A stretch of 64,000 bases of DNA from Candidatus Microthrix parvicella Bio17-1 (GCF_000299415.1 NZ_AMPG01000001.1:186001-250000); one strand, 5' to 3'; shown: positions 52,168 through 61,195, counted from the first letter of the stretch. A program made the numbers and translations. The notes: generated by a model not told the origin, from the sequence alone.

Positions 52168-53232
52168 TTAAGTTTTCGGCGACTCGGAGTCGTCGAGGGC
52201 ACCGGCCTGATCGCCCGCCTCTGCATGTTCCTCGGGCCCGGCAACAGGATCCGCCGGCTCAACCTCATCCGGGTCGATGCTTCCGGCGTCAGGGGCAGCC
52301 GCTTCGGTCTCCTCAGCTGCGGCGTCGGCGGCGTGGGGATCATCTCCATCCTCAACGGACCCGGCCTCCACCGAAAGAAACGGCTCCACCGCCAATGCTT
52401 CGGCAGTGGCGGCATGCGACCGAAGCGGGCCCTTCCACAACACAATCACGACGCCGATCGTGATGCCGACGATCGAGGTCCAGATATTGACTCGGATACC
52501 GAAGACCTCGGTGGCGGTGTCGGAGCGCATCGCCTCGATCCACAGCCGCCCCAGAAAGTAGAGCGCAACGTAGGCCCCCAGAAGCTTGCCTTTACCCAGC
52601 CTGCGCTTGGAGTCGATCCACAGCAGCACCCCCACCACGCCGAGGTTCCAGATGAGTTCATAGGCAAACGTCGGGTGATAGGTCTCGAAACCAGGGACGT
52701 AACCGTCGAGGGGCATACCACCCTTGGGTTCCACCTTCAGAGCCCAAGGAACCGTCGTGGGGCGGCCAAAAAGCTCCTGGTTGAAATAGTTGCCGAGGCG
52801 TCCGATGGCCTGCGCCAAGGGCAGCCCGGGTATCGCAGCGTCGACGCAGTCACGCCAATCGACACCCATCCGGTATCCGACAAAGATGCCCACCGCCACA
52901 CCTGCGATGATTCCGCCCGGGATGCCCAGACCGCCGTTCCAAATCTCGAACGCTCCCGGAATGAGGCTTCGCTCGCACCTGGGCTGACCGCAGTAGAGAC
53001 GGTCGTAGTCGGTGATCACGTGATAGATCCGCGAGCCGATCAGGCCCGCCGGCACCGCCCACAGGGCGATCGCAGAGATCTGCTCCGGATCGTTACCGCG
53101 CGCCGCCCAACGCCGCCGCGCCAACGCAACCGACGCCAGGACCCCCAGTGCGATCATCAGCCCGTACAAGCGAAACGGCCCGAGCGAATCGAAGGGAGGG
53201 GCGGGTATGAACGCCGGTGCGGCTGACATCAT
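52168..53232 (-). CDS. lgt: Prolipoprotein diacylglyceryl transferase
   Basis: 354 aa. Polytopic core about 1-270 with the Lgt signature GRLGNYFNQELFGRPT (144-159), FEIWNGGLGIPGGIIAG and YHPTFAYELIWNLG. It transfers diacylglycerol from phosphatidylglycerol to the lipobox Cys of prelipoproteins, such as the NirK, cupredoxin, beta-helix and DUF1996 proteins in this window. The last 75 residues are a very acidic Ala/Glu/Asp tail, typical of actinobacterial Lgt. ATG at 53232 or 53229. 12 bp downstream of carD. Confidence 0.93.
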   Translation of the reverse strand: MMSAAPAFIPAPPFDSLGPFRLYGLMIALGVLASVALARRRWAARGNDPEQISAIALWAVPAGLIGSRIYHVITDYDRLYCGQPRCERSLIPGAFEIWNGGLGIPGGIIAGVAVGIFVGYRMGVDWRDCVDAAIPGLPLAQAIGRLGNYFNQELFGRPTTVPWALKVEPKGGMPLDGYVPGFETYHPTFAYELIWNLGVVGVLLWIDSKRRLGKGKLLGAYVALYFLGRLWIEAMRSDTATEVFGIRVNIWTSIVGITIGVVIVLWKGPLRSHAATAEALAVEPFLSVEAGSVEDGDDPHAADAAAEETEAAAPDAGSIDPDEVEPADPVAGPEEHAEAGDQAGALDDSESPKT

Positions 53233-53244
53233 GGCGTGACCGAC

Positions 53245-53748
53245 TTAGACGTCGCTCGGTTCGGCGGTCAGCGTGTCGATCACCTTGTCGAGAGCGTCCT
53301 CCTCGGTGAGGTCGAGTGCGAAACTCAACTCCGACACGAGGACGCTGCGAGCCTTGAGGAACATCGACTTCTCACCTGCGGACAGACCTTTGGCCTGATC
53401 GCGAAGCGAGAGGTTCCGCACCACCTCGGCAACCTGATAGACGTCGCCGGACTTCAACTTCTCCTGGTGGTTCTTGAACCTACGACTCCAGTTGGCCGGT
53501 TCGCGGATGTCACGCTTTGCGAGGAGATCGAAGAGGTCCTCGACCTCGTCGCGGCTGATGGGCGGCCGCATGCCCACGTCGTCCACCTTGGCGGAGGGTA
53601 CCGAGATTGTCACCCGGGTCTCTTCACGCTTGACCTCGAGGACGAGGTACTCGGCGTCCTCCCCATTGAACTCCCTCGTCTCCTTACGGACGATGATCGC
53701 CGCTCCGTGATGGGGGTAGACAACTCGGTCACCAACGTCAAACGCCAC
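53245..53748 (-). CDS. carD: CarD-family RNA polymerase-binding regulator
   Basis: 167 aa from GTG 53748 (VAFDVGDRVVYPHHGAA), matching the usual CarD N-terminus, with AGAGG five bases before. The RNAP-interaction Tudor-like domain spans about 1-55 (EYLVLEVKREETRVTISVP) and the helical DNA-binding domain about 65-160 (ANWSRRFKNHQEKLKSGDVY, with the conserved WSRR-type motif, and RDQAKGLSAGEKSMFLKAR). It stabilises open promoter complexes, notably at rRNA promoters. Confidence 0.94.
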   Translation of the reverse strand: MAFDVGDRVVYPHHGAAIIVRKETREFNGEDAEYLVLEVKREETRVTISVPSAKVDDVGMRPPISRDEVEDLFDLLAKRDIREPANWSRRFKNHQEKLKSGDVYQVAEVVRNLSLRDQAKGLSAGEKSMFLKARSVLVSELSFALDLTEEDALDKVIDTLTAEPSDV

Positions 53749-53965
53749 AGACACCTCTATCGAAGAACGGATGGTTCGGAGCAACGCCCCGAAAGGGAAC
53801 TCAACAGTTTTGCACGGCTCAGGCCCACGCGCCCAGTCGCCGCGGCGAGCCGATCATGATTTCCGATGACCAAACCGGCTCATGGGGGTGATTGCAGGTC
53901 GCTCAGGGCCGGTCCGGCCCCTTCTCTCCCCGGAGACGGCAGGCTTGATTCGCCCTCCGGTTGGT

Positions 53966-56731
53966 TTAGGAACAGCCGGAGGTCGATCCACACTCAGGGC
54001 ATGCGTGGCATGAGCCCGAGCGAACCATCTGCACTCCACACTGCATACACAACGGTGCGTGGGAGTCCTGCGAGGCGCCTCGGGGCGGCCCGCCGGAGGT
54101 GCTCGCACCAACGTCGATGGGCGCCAGGTCCTGGCCGGTCACCGTCTCGACGGCCCCCTCCTCGACGCCCGGCAGTGTGGGCTGGAGACGCTCCGAGACC
54201 GAGAAGATGCCCAACTCGGCGCGATCGGTCTCGCTGAGGTAGTCCAGTGCCAGCCTCCTGAACAGGTAGTCCATCAGGCTGTTGGCGATGCGGATGTCCG
54301 GATCGTCGGTCATGCCGGCCGGCTCAAAACGCATGCCCGTCAAGCCTCGCACGTACGACGCCAGCGGAACGCCGTATTGCAGACCGTGACTGACCGAGAT
54401 GGCGAAGGCGTCCATGATGCCTGCCAGGGTCGAACCCTGCTTGGACACCCGAACGAACAGTTCGCCCGGCCGACCGTCGTCGTATTCTCCGACCGTGGCA
54501 TAGCCCTTGCAGTCGGCCACCCGGAACTCGAAGGTACGTGACCGCCTGGAACGTGGCAGGCGGTCCTTTGCCCCACGGATCACGGCGGTATCCGGTGCCA
54601 CCGGCGCGGTGGCATCACCCACAGCCGGCGTCGGGTCCTTACCGGCCGACAGCGGCTGTCCCACTTTGCAGTTATCGCGATACACCGCCACCGCTTTGAT
54701 GCCCAGCTTCCACGATTCGATCAGGAGCGCCTCCAACTCTCCGACGGTCGTTTCCTCCTTCAGGTTGACCGTCTTCGAGATCCCTCCGGAAAGAAACGGC
54801 TGGACCGCAGCCATCATGCGCAGATGACCGAGCGCCCCAATCGTGGGGCGACCCATGGCACACGCAAACACGTCGACGTGCTCGGCCCGAAGGCTGGGGG
54901 CACCAACCGCCGTGCGTTCCTCAGCGATGTAGGCGACGATGGCGTCGATCTCGGCGGCGTCGTAGCCCAAGCGCCTCAGGGCACGGGGCACGGTCTGGTT
55001 GACGATGGCCATGGTGCCACCACCGACGAGCTTCTTGGTCTTCACCAGGCCCAGATCGGGCTCAATGCCGGTGGTGTCGCAGTCCATCATGAAGCTGATC
55101 GTGCCGGTTGGGGCCAAGACCGATACTTGGGCGTTCCGCACCCCGACCCGATCGCCCATCTCGATGGCCTCATCCCAGGCCGCTGCCGCAGCCGCATTGA
55201 GTGCCGTCGACGACTGCAGCGTGGAGAGACCCGCCAGGGCCTTGCGGTGTGCCCGGAGCACACCCAGTTGCGGCTCACGATTCTCGGCAAAGCCGGCATA
55301 CGGGCCAAGACGCTCGGCCAGATGGGCCGAGGTTCGATAGGCGGCACCGGTCATCAGGGCGGTGATCGAACCGGCCCAGGCCCGTCCAGCCTCGGAGTCG
55401 TACGGCAACCCAAGAGCCATCAGCAAAGCGCCCAGGTTTGCGTATCCCAGGCCGAGCTGACGGAAGCGGCGCGTCGTTTCACCGATCGCTTCGGTTGGGT
55501 AGTCGGCGTTGCCCACCAAGATCTCTTGAGCGATCAACGTGATGTTGACGGCGTGAGCGAACCCATCGATGTCAAACTCTCCATGCTCGTCCAGAAAGGA
55601 CAACAGGTTCAGGCTGGCCAGGTTGCAGGCCGAGTCGTCCAAATGCAGGTACTCGCTGCACGGGTTTGACGCGTTGATCGGACCGGTGACCGAGGCTGTG
55701 TGCCAACGGTTGATGGTGGAGCTGAACTGCACACCCGGATCCGCGCATTCCCAGGCGGCCTCTGCGATTTGATGGAGCAGCTCACGAGCCCGAACCGTGC
55801 GAAGCACCTCGCCGGTTGCCACCGATCGCAGTGCCCACTCGGCATCGGACTCCACGGCCTCCATGAACTCGTCCGAGAGCCGAACCGAATTGTTGGCGTT
55901 CTGGTATTGCACCGAGTGGGAGTCCGCGCCGTCCAGGTCCATGTCGAAACCGGCGTCGGCCAACACCCGGGCCTTGCGTTCCTCAATGGCCTTGCACCAG
56001 ATGAAGTCCTCAACGTCGGGGTGTTCAACATCCAGCACCACCATCTTGGCGGCACGTCGGGTGGTACCACCCGATTTGATCGTGCCGGCCGACGCGTCGG
56101 CTCCCCGCATGAACGACACCGGCCCCGATGGCGAACCGCCGCTGGAGAGCCGCTCGTAGGAGGACCGAATGCCCGACAGGTTGACGCCGGCGCCGGAGCC
56201 ACCCTTGAAAATCACCCCCTCCTCCCGGTACCAGTTGAGGATCGAGTCCATCGTGTCCTCGACCGAGAGGATGAAGCAGGCAGAGGCCTGCTTCGGTGCA
56301 CCCTTGACTCCGATGTTGAACCAAACCGGCGAGTTGAAGGCCACCCGTTGGTGCACCAGCAGCCACGTGAGTTCCCCCGAGAACGCGAGCGCCTCGGGTT
56401 CGTCGGCGAAGTAGCCGCCTTCGACGCCCCAACCCGTCACCGTCGACACCACCCGATCGATCACCTGCCGAAGCGAGCTTTCGCGCTCCGGTGAATCCAT
56501 CGGACCTCGGAAGTACTTCTGCGCCACGATATTGGAGGCGTTTTGCGACCAGGACTCTGGAAACTCAACATCGTCCTGCTCGAACGCGGCCTCACCGGTG
56601 CGGTAGTCGGTGATTCTGGCGTCCCTCCGACCCCAGGTCACGTCGGCATAGCCGTCATCGTGTCCCGACGTGAACCGACGCTGCACGGCGGCGCCGGTTG
56701 TTTCCGCTGGTCTGGCTGTAACGGTGCTCAT
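53966..56731 (-). CDS. nrdJ: Adenosylcobalamin-dependent ribonucleoside-diphosphate reductase (class II)
   Basis: 921 aa. Landmarks: NIVAQKYFRG, FNSPVWFNIGVKG, FKGGSGAGVNLSGIRS, FIWCKAIEERKAR, active-site NPCSEYLHLDDSACNLASLN, LAPTGTISFMMDCDTTGIEP, and the C-terminal region DRLPRSRRSRTFEFRVADCKGYATVGEYDDGRPGE cut here to its ends DRLPRSR and DGRPGE. The extreme C-terminus is a Cys-rich tail (MQCGVQM, CHACPECGSTSGCS). It makes deoxyribonucleotides using B12 and needs no oxygen. No NrdA/B is seen here. Upstream lies the DnaA-box-like cluster; nrdR is 1.3 kb away. Confidence 0.95.
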   Translation of the reverse strand: MSTVTARPAETTGAAVQRRFTSGHDDGYADVTWGRRDARITDYRTGEAAFEQDDVEFPESWSQNASNIVAQKYFRGPMDSPERESSLRQVIDRVVSTVTGWGVEGGYFADEPEALAFSGELTWLLVHQRVAFNSPVWFNIGVKGAPKQASACFILSVEDTMDSILNWYREEGVIFKGGSGAGVNLSGIRSSYERLSSGGSPSGPVSFMRGADASAGTIKSGGTTRRAAKMVVLDVEHPDVEDFIWCKAIEERKARVLADAGFDMDLDGADSHSVQYQNANNSVRLSDEFMEAVESDAEWALRSVATGEVLRTVRARELLHQIAEAAWECADPGVQFSSTINRWHTASVTGPINASNPCSEYLHLDDSACNLASLNLLSFLDEHGEFDIDGFAHAVNITLIAQEILVGNADYPTEAIGETTRRFRQLGLGYANLGALLMALGLPYDSEAGRAWAGSITALMTGAAYRTSAHLAERLGPYAGFAENREPQLGVLRAHRKALAGLSTLQSSTALNAAAAAAWDEAIEMGDRVGVRNAQVSVLAPTGTISFMMDCDTTGIEPDLGLVKTKKLVGGGTMAIVNQTVPRALRRLGYDAAEIDAIVAYIAEERTAVGAPSLRAEHVDVFACAMGRPTIGALGHLRMMAAVQPFLSGGISKTVNLKEETTVGELEALLIESWKLGIKAVAVYRDNCKVGQPLSAGKDPTPAVGDATAPVAPDTAVIRGAKDRLPRSRRSRTFEFRVADCKGYATVGEYDDGRPGELFVRVSKQGSTLAGIMDAFAISVSHGLQYGVPLASYVRGLTGMRFEPAGMTDDPDIRIANSLMDYLFRRLALDYLSETDRAELGIFSVSERLQPTLPGVEEGAVETVTGQDLAPIDVGASTSGGPPRGASQDSHAPLCMQCGVQMVRSGSCHACPECGSTSGCS

Positions 56732-57277
56732 GGCGAACTCCTCGACGTGGATGGTCGGTGGCGAGCTGGTTGGTGACCGGGTCCCATGTCAACCGAAATC
56801 GCGGTCGAACGGGTTTGACCGTTGCATGGGCGGAAGGGGGGGGATCCCGAAACATCGACCCGGCATCGGGCCCGAAGCCCTAGCCGGTAGAGATTTTTCC
56901 TCATCCCAGGTGTTGTCAACCGAGGGTTGACTTGCCAGCCACCACCGTCCCGACCGCCCATGCAACGATCGCTCGGACCACCCTAGAGACCGCGCCATGG
57001 GTCCTGTCGAGCCCAGATTCTGTGGGTTGGCTGTGGAAAGAGCCTCGGTTGTCCACAGGGGAGATTTCAGGCTGTGGGCAACCAGGCAGCCCATTCGCTG
57101 ATAGCGCTTGCGGCCCAACGCGTTCAAACGACCAAACTCGCCGACCGGTATAACTGAACTCGGTACGCGGGGCCGACCCGAGCCCAATCCACATGGTGTG
57201 GATTGTCCGCGCTCAGTGACGCTCGGAACTCCGTTCGACACCATCCAAGAAATTCTTTCGGGGGCTAGGGTCGAGCC
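56732..57277. other. Long regulatory intergenic region upstream of nrdJ
   Basis: 546 bp without a credible gene, between divergent nrdJ (ATG 56731) and the RibD-type reductase (GTG 57278). It holds the palindrome GTCAACC-gag-GGTTGAC (56915-56931), within which the minus strand reads TTGACA as a possible -35 for nrdJ, and a group of DnaA-box-like nonamers from 57021 to 57205. No cobalamin riboswitch core could be recognised. Confidence 0.6.
57021..57205. promoter_or_regulatory. Cluster of DnaA-box-like nonamers upstream of nrdJ
   Basis: TTGTCCACA at 57049-57057 (plus) is a perfect high-GC actinobacterial DnaA box. Close matches on the minus strand are CTTTCCACA (57040-57032), TTGCCCACA (57081-57073) and CAACCCACA (57029-57021). 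CAATCCACA occurs at 57185-57193 and, inverted, at 57205-57197, forming a 21-bp palindrome with spacer TGG. Six sites in 185 bp, four of them within 61 bp. DnaA control of ribonucleotide reductase genes is known in E. coli; here binding is inferred from sequence only. Confidence 0.6.
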
Positions 57278-58030
57278 GTGCCACCGCTGGAATGCATCAA
57301 CCCTGAAACCTCGCCGTTGGCCATGTGGCACAAGCTCCGCGTCGAAGGGCGGCACGGTTCCCGTCCCCGCCCGTGGACACTGGCCAATATGGTCAGCTCG
57401 CTCGATGGCAAAGCCGCCTTGAACGGCCGAAGCGGCAAACTGGGTGGGCCACTCGACCGGGTCATGTTTCAGGCGATCAGGGCTCTGGCTGACGTTGTGC
57501 TGGTGGGTGCCCAAACCGTCCGAACCGAGCGTTATGGGCCCATCCAGCTGTCCCAAGACCTGCAATCGGCCCGCAGCGACGCCGGCATGGCCCCCAACCC
57601 GCTGCTCGCCGTGCTGTCTCGAACGCTGTCGCTTCCGAACGGCAGAGGATTGCTGGACGCCCCGGAAGGACTGGTGCTGATGACCGGCGCCGACGCTCCG
57701 CCCGATCGGATACGCCAGGCCGAAGACGCCGGTATCCGCGTGGAACAGCTTGGGGAGTCTGATTCGACCGTGGCCGCCGCCCTGGACCGCCTGTCCGAAA
57801 CCGGTGCAAACGTGGTGCTGACCGAGGGCGGCCCATCGGTGCTGGCCGACATCATCGAGGCTGATCGGCTGGACGAGTTGTGCCTGACGCTGGCCCCCCG
57901 CCTGCTTGGAGACGGCCTCAACCTGATCGAGAGGTCCGGCCTGGAAGGACGACGCTGGCAGCTTCAGCATTGCTGGGCCGCCGACGATGACCTCTACCTC
58001 AGCTATCAGCGCCCAGCCGCACAGGACTGA
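57278..58030 (+). CDS. RibD C-terminal-domain (pyrimidine reductase / DHFR-like) protein
   Basis: 250 aa, GTG start. A stand-alone reductase domain: PWTLANMVSSLDGKAALNG, LADVVLVGAQTVRTERYGP, VVLTEGGPSVLADIIEADRLDELCLTLAP and LLGDGLNLIERSG. It should reduce a ribosylaminopyrimidine, or a related substrate, with NADPH. The deaminase half of RibD is absent, so it may complement a separate RibD or have a different substrate, as several actinobacterial paralogs do. Its stop is 2 bp from the nrdR stop. Confidence 0.83.
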   Translation: MPPLECINPETSPLAMWHKLRVEGRHGSRPRPWTLANMVSSLDGKAALNGRSGKLGGPLDRVMFQAIRALADVVLVGAQTVRTERYGPIQLSQDLQSARSDAGMAPNPLLAVLSRTLSLPNGRGLLDAPEGLVLMTGADAPPDRIRQAEDAGIRVEQLGESDSTVAAALDRLSETGANVVLTEGGPSVLADIIEADRLDELCLTLAPRLLGDGLNLIERSGLEGRRWQLQHCWAADDDLYLSYQRPAAQD

Positions 58031-58031
58031 C

Positions 58032-58487
58032 TCAGTCCGACACCTTCGACAGACGGCCCAGCTCGGCCTGAAAGTCGCCGAGGCCCTGGAACGCCTTGTA
58101 AACGCTTGCGAAGCGTAGGTAGGTGACGTCGTCGGTCTGTGCCAGACGCTCCAGCACCAGACGGCCGATGTCGGCCGTCGACGCCTCCACCCCGACGGTT
58201 GAGAGCGCCTCCTCAACAGCGGCGGCGAGCACACCCGCGTCGGCGGCCGACACCGGCCGTCCCTTCGCCGCCGACAGCACGCCGGCCTCGATCTTGGACC
58301 GCTCGAACGGCTGCGTTGTTCCGTCGCTCTTGATAACGACCAACGGCGCCTGCTCCACCCGCTCGAAGGTGGTAAACCGTGCGCCGCAACCGGCGCACTG
58401 ACGGCGACGACGAATTCCGGCGCCATCATCCACCGACCGAGAATCAACCACCCGGTCTTCAGGTTCACTGCACCGCGGACAACGCAC
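58032..58487 (-). CDS. nrdR: Transcriptional repressor NrdR
   Basis: 151 aa, GTG start at 58487. Zinc ribbon C3/C6 and C31/C34 (MRCPRCSEP, RRQCAGCGARFTTFER), then the ATP-cone domain (VVIKSDGTTQPFERSKIEAGVLSA cut to IKSDGTTQPFERSKI) and TDDVTYLRFASVYKAFQGL. It senses dATP/ATP and represses ribonucleotide reductase genes, here most likely nrdJ nearby. It lies 45 bp downstream of the LysM gene, the same order as in mycobacteria (lexA / Rv2719c / nrdR). Confidence 0.95.
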   Translation of the reverse strand: MRCPRCSEPEDRVVDSRSVDDGAGIRRRRQCAGCGARFTTFERVEQAPLVVIKSDGTTQPFERSKIEAGVLSAAKGRPVSAADAGVLAAAVEEALSTVGVEASTADIGRLVLERLAQTDDVTYLRFASVYKAFQGLGDFQAELGRLSKVSD

Positions 58488-58532
58488 GAGGTGGCACGGT
58501 AACGCCCCCCGGCCTCAACTGCACGATGCCAC

Positions 58533-59069
58533 CTACCCGGCCGGAAGGACCACACGTTGGCCTACCAGCAGTTGCTCACCATCGTTGAGCTCCACCAGCG
58601 AAGCCACGGTGTCACGGATATCACCCGGGCGGTCCAATTCGTTCGCCAACGACCACCACGTATCGCCGGGAACAACGACCCGCGTCGTCAGAGCCTGCGA
58701 GGCCCCGGCCTCGTTCGACGAACCACCGAACACGTCGCCCGCAACCGCAACCACCGCCCAGAGCAGCGCCAACAGCAACAGCGCCGCCACCGCTCGACGT
58801 CGGAGGTACACGAACCGATGCGTACCGCCCGGAACCACCCGCTCATCCACGGGAGGCGCCGCATCGACCAGGCCACCAGAACCCCGCAGGCTGCTGGACG
58901 CCGGTGTCGGCAACCGTTGCACGGCATGCAACTGGCCCATGCGTGCTCGGACGGCAGGGTGCGTCGAGGACCAGGTGGGTTTCGGGGCATCGCCGCCCTC
59001 GATCACCTGGAGGTTTGGCCGAGTGGTGCGGCTGGAACGGTCGGGATCGGATGTCTGAAGTGCAACCAT
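58533..59069 (-). CDS. LysM membrane protein, SOS-type division inhibitor candidate
   Basis: 178 aa. A soluble N-terminus of about 90 residues, one membrane helix VAALLLLALLWAVVAVAG (about 93-110), then an outside LysM domain (VVVPGDTWWSLANELDRPGD ... VELNDGEQLLVGQRVVLPAG). Architecture and position, divergent from lexA and upstream of nrdR, match the lexA-linked YneA/DivS/ChiZ (Rv2719c) proteins that delay division after DNA damage. The SOS boxes at 59151-59277 lie in the shared promoter region, so damage induction is likely. Function is inferred from synteny. Confidence 0.8.
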   Translation of the reverse strand: MVALQTSDPDRSSRTTRPNLQVIEGGDAPKPTWSSTHPAVRARMGQLHAVQRLPTPASSSLRGSGGLVDAAPPVDERVVPGGTHRFVYLRRRAVAALLLLALLWAVVAVAGDVFGGSSNEAGASQALTTRVVVPGDTWWSLANELDRPGDIRDTVASLVELNDGEQLLVGQRVVLPAG

Positions 59070-59150
59070 GTCTCAAGCTTCCTCATGGGGTGTGACAACG
59101 AGCCGTTGTCGTCGTGTGCACGCTCGGGTGCGATCGAACAAACCCTCGAA

Positions 59151-59277
59151 CGAACGAACGTTCGAATAGCATGAGGAACGCGCGTTCGACTGTCAAGGGC
59201 CAGTCGAGCAAATGTTCGTCGAACGAATGTTCTTGCACGTCGACGGTCACCGGGCTAGGGTGGGGAACGCTCGTTCG
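59151..59277. promoter_or_regulatory. Array of five SOS-box-like sites between lexA and the LysM gene
   Basis: Consensus CGAAC-N4-GTTCG. Box 1 at 59151-59164 is perfect (CGAACgaacGTTCG). Box 2 at 59175-59188 (GGAACgcgcGTTCG), box 3 at 59205-59218 (CGAGCaaatGTTCG), box 4 at 59220-59233 (CGAACgaatGTTCT) and box 5 at 59264-59277 (GGAACgctcGTTCG) each miss one position. Box 5 ends just before the lexA ribosome-binding site (GAGGAG, 59281-59286). Both divergent genes should be LexA-controlled. Confidence 0.88.
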
Positions 59278-59291
59278 ACCGAGGAGACCTC

Positions 59292-59990
59292 ATGTCCCAC
59301 AGCAACCCAGCAAACGACCAGTCACGTGGTCGGAAGGCAACGTCTTCGGCCTCCGCGTCAAACACCGATCCCCTGACGGCGCGTCAGCGTGAGGTTCTCG
59401 ACTGCGTGATCGACTCGGTGAGCACCCGCGGTTACCCACCGTCGGTTCGAGAAATCGGGACCGCTGTCGGGCTCACCTCCCCCTCAACCGTGCACTCACA
59501 TCTCGCCACGTTGCAGCGACTCGGCTACTTGAAGCGTGATTCCACCAAGCCACGTGCCATCGAGGTTCATACCGACGGCAAAGCCGATGTGGCCGAGCGG
59601 CGCCCGGTTCGCCATGTACCCCTCGTCGGCTCGGTGGCTGCCGGCACGGGAGTCATAGCGCAAGAGCAAATCGAGGAGATGCTTCCGCTACCGGCCGACC
59701 TCACCGGAGACGGCGACCTGTTCATGCTGACCGTCCGCGGCGACTCCATGGTTGACGCCGGGATCTTTCATGGCGATTACGTCGTGGCGCGCCAGCAAAC
59801 CACTGCCGATCGCGGCGACGTCGTCGTGGCAGGCATTCCCGGCGAGGAGGCCACGGTCAAGACGCTCACCACACATTCGACAAAGGGCACCACGCTCACG
59901 CCCGCCAACGCCACCATGTCCCCCATGAACTTTCCCCCCGGAGAAGTGGTGATCTTCGGCCGCGTGGTGACCGTGCTCCGCAAACTTTGA
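59292..59990 (+). CDS. lexA: LexA repressor
   Basis: 232 aa, ATG 59292 with GAGGAG six bases before. Ser/Asn-rich N-terminal extension of about 27 residues, winged-helix DNA-binding domain (LTARQREVLDCVIDSVSTRG, PPSVREIGTAVGLTSPSTVH), then the self-cleaving domain: scissile Ala117-Gly118 in GSVAAGTGV, catalytic Ser152 in RGDSMVDAG and Lys190 in EATVKTL. Represses SOS genes until RecA-stimulated autocleavage. Strongly autoregulated judging by the box array upstream. Confidence 0.97.
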   Translation: MSHSNPANDQSRGRKATSSASASNTDPLTARQREVLDCVIDSVSTRGYPPSVREIGTAVGLTSPSTVHSHLATLQRLGYLKRDSTKPRAIEVHTDGKADVAERRPVRHVPLVGSVAAGTGVIAQEQIEEMLPLPADLTGDGDLFMLTVRGDSMVDAGIFHGDYVVARQQTTADRGDVVVAGIPGEEATVKTLTTHSTKGTTLTPANATMSPMNFPPGEVVIFGRVVTVLRKL

Positions 59991-59994
59991 CACT

Positions 59995-60014
59995 GCCCAA
60001 ATCCAGGCTTGGGC
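59995..60014. terminator. Hairpin between convergent lexA and dapD
   Basis: GCCCAA (59995-60000), 8-base loop, TTGGGC (60009-60014). It lies in the 30 bp between the lexA stop (59990) and the dapD stop (60021). The stem is short and has no T-run, so it is a modest bidirectional terminator candidate. Confidence 0.45.
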
Positions 60015-60020
60015 GCAGGG

Positions 60021-61094
60021 TCAGTTGTTGTGAAGCTCTTGGTTGAGCCCGCCCCAGTCCGGCACCCGGGGGACCATCTCCACCGAGCCGGTCGTTGAGT
60101 TGCGACGAAACAGCATCTGACTTCCTCCGGACAATTCGCGTGCCTTACGAACCGAGCCGTCCTCCATGGTGACCTTTGTGCCTGCAGTGAGGTAGAGACC
60201 GGCTTCGATCACGCAGTCGTCTCCTAGCGAGATTCCACAACCGCCGTTGGCACCAACGAGACAGCGTCGGCCCAGGCTGATGACCTCCTTGCCTCCTCCG
60301 GAGAGGGTTCCCATCACCGATGCCCCGCCCCCAAGGTCAGACTGGTCGCCCAGCACCACCCCCGATGAGATGCGACCCTCGATCATGGCTGCGCCCAGCG
60401 TGCCCGCGTTGAAGTTGACAAACCCCTCGTGCATCACGGTGGTGCCTTCGCCCAGGTAGGCCCCGAGCCGCACCCGTGCGCCGTCGGCGATACGAACCCC
60501 GGCGGGTACGACGTAGTCGACCATCCGAGGGAATTTGTCGACCGAGTTCACGGTGATTTGGCGGCCCTCGGCCCGAAGACGACTCTGAACCTCGGCCAAC
60601 GTGTCCGGGTCGGCCGGACCCTGGCTGGTCCAGGCCACCGTTGACAACCGTTCGAAGAGTCCCTCCAGGTTGATGCTGTGGGGGGTGCGCAGCCGGTGCG
60701 ACAGCAGATGAAGTCTCAGGTAGGCATCATGGGCGTCCACGGGCGGAACGTCCAGACTGTCGATGAATGTGACGATCACGGCGAGACGAGTGCCCAGTCC
60801 GGGGTTCTCGGCAAATCTGCTTTCTCTGAGGGTGGCGAGGCACCTCCGGTTGGCCTCGTCGGCCCCGCCTGTGGTTTTCAGCTCCATGACCACCTCGGCC
60901 AACCGGTTCGGCGAAAACGTCAGCGTGCCGGAGCCCCCGGCATGTTGGCCGTGGCGCGCCAGCACCTCGGCCACATCGGCGTGCGTGCCCAGATTGACCA
61001 CCGCGAAGTTGCTGTCGAGCACCTTGGTTCCGTCACCGGCGGACGAAAACGTCGCCGTACCGATTCCGAAGGCTGCTAAGGGATGTGCTGGCAT
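60021..61094 (-). CDS. dapD: Tetrahydrodipicolinate N-succinyltransferase (actinobacterial type)
   Basis: 357 aa from ATG 61094 ([16 protein letters not shown]). The long N-terminal domain and left-handed beta-helix of the actinobacterial DapD class: [51 protein letters not shown]-like [40 protein letters not shown] and [20 protein letters not shown]. It succinylates tetrahydrodipicolinate in lysine/DAP synthesis. It is about 100 bp downstream of dapE. Confidence 0.93.
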   Translation of the reverse strand: MPAHPLAAFGIGTATFSSAGDGTKVLDSNFAVVNLGTHADVAEVLARHGQHAGGSGTLTFSPNRLAEVVMELKTTGGADEANRRCLATLRESRFAENPGLGTRLAVIVTFIDSLDVPPVDAHDAYLRLHLLSHRLRTPHSINLEGLFERLSTVAWTSQGPADPDTLAEVQSRLRAEGRQITVNSVDKFPRMVDYVVPAGVRIADGARVRLGAYLGEGTTVMHEGFVNFNAGTLGAAMIEGRISSGVVLGDQSDLGGGASVMGTLSGGGKEVISLGRRCLVGANGGCGISLGDDCVIEAGLYLTAGTKVTMEDGSVRKARELSGGSQMLFRRNSTTGSVEMVPRVPDWGGLNQELHNN

Positions 61095-61195
61095 CGGAAT
61101 GCTCCGTGATGGGTCGATACCCGGTTTGCGCAACGCAAGCCAGGATGGGTCTGCATCCTATGGAGGCGGCTCGCCTGCCGTTCAAGCCCGTACGG

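Noticed and set aside
57222-57235. GGAAC-TCC-GTTCG near the RibD-type gene as a further SOS box
   Set aside because: The spacer is three bases instead of four, so the half-sites are out of phase for LexA.
56732-57277. Cobalamin riboswitch or canonical NrdR boxes upstream of nrdJ
   Set aside because: No B12-box core and no pair of 16-bp NrdR boxes at the usual spacing could be found by eye.
56789-58555. 588-aa minus-strand frame across nrdR, the RibD-type gene and the nrdJ upstream region
   Set aside because: It overlaps two genes with full motifs in other frames and crosses the regulatory region; composition is shadow-like.
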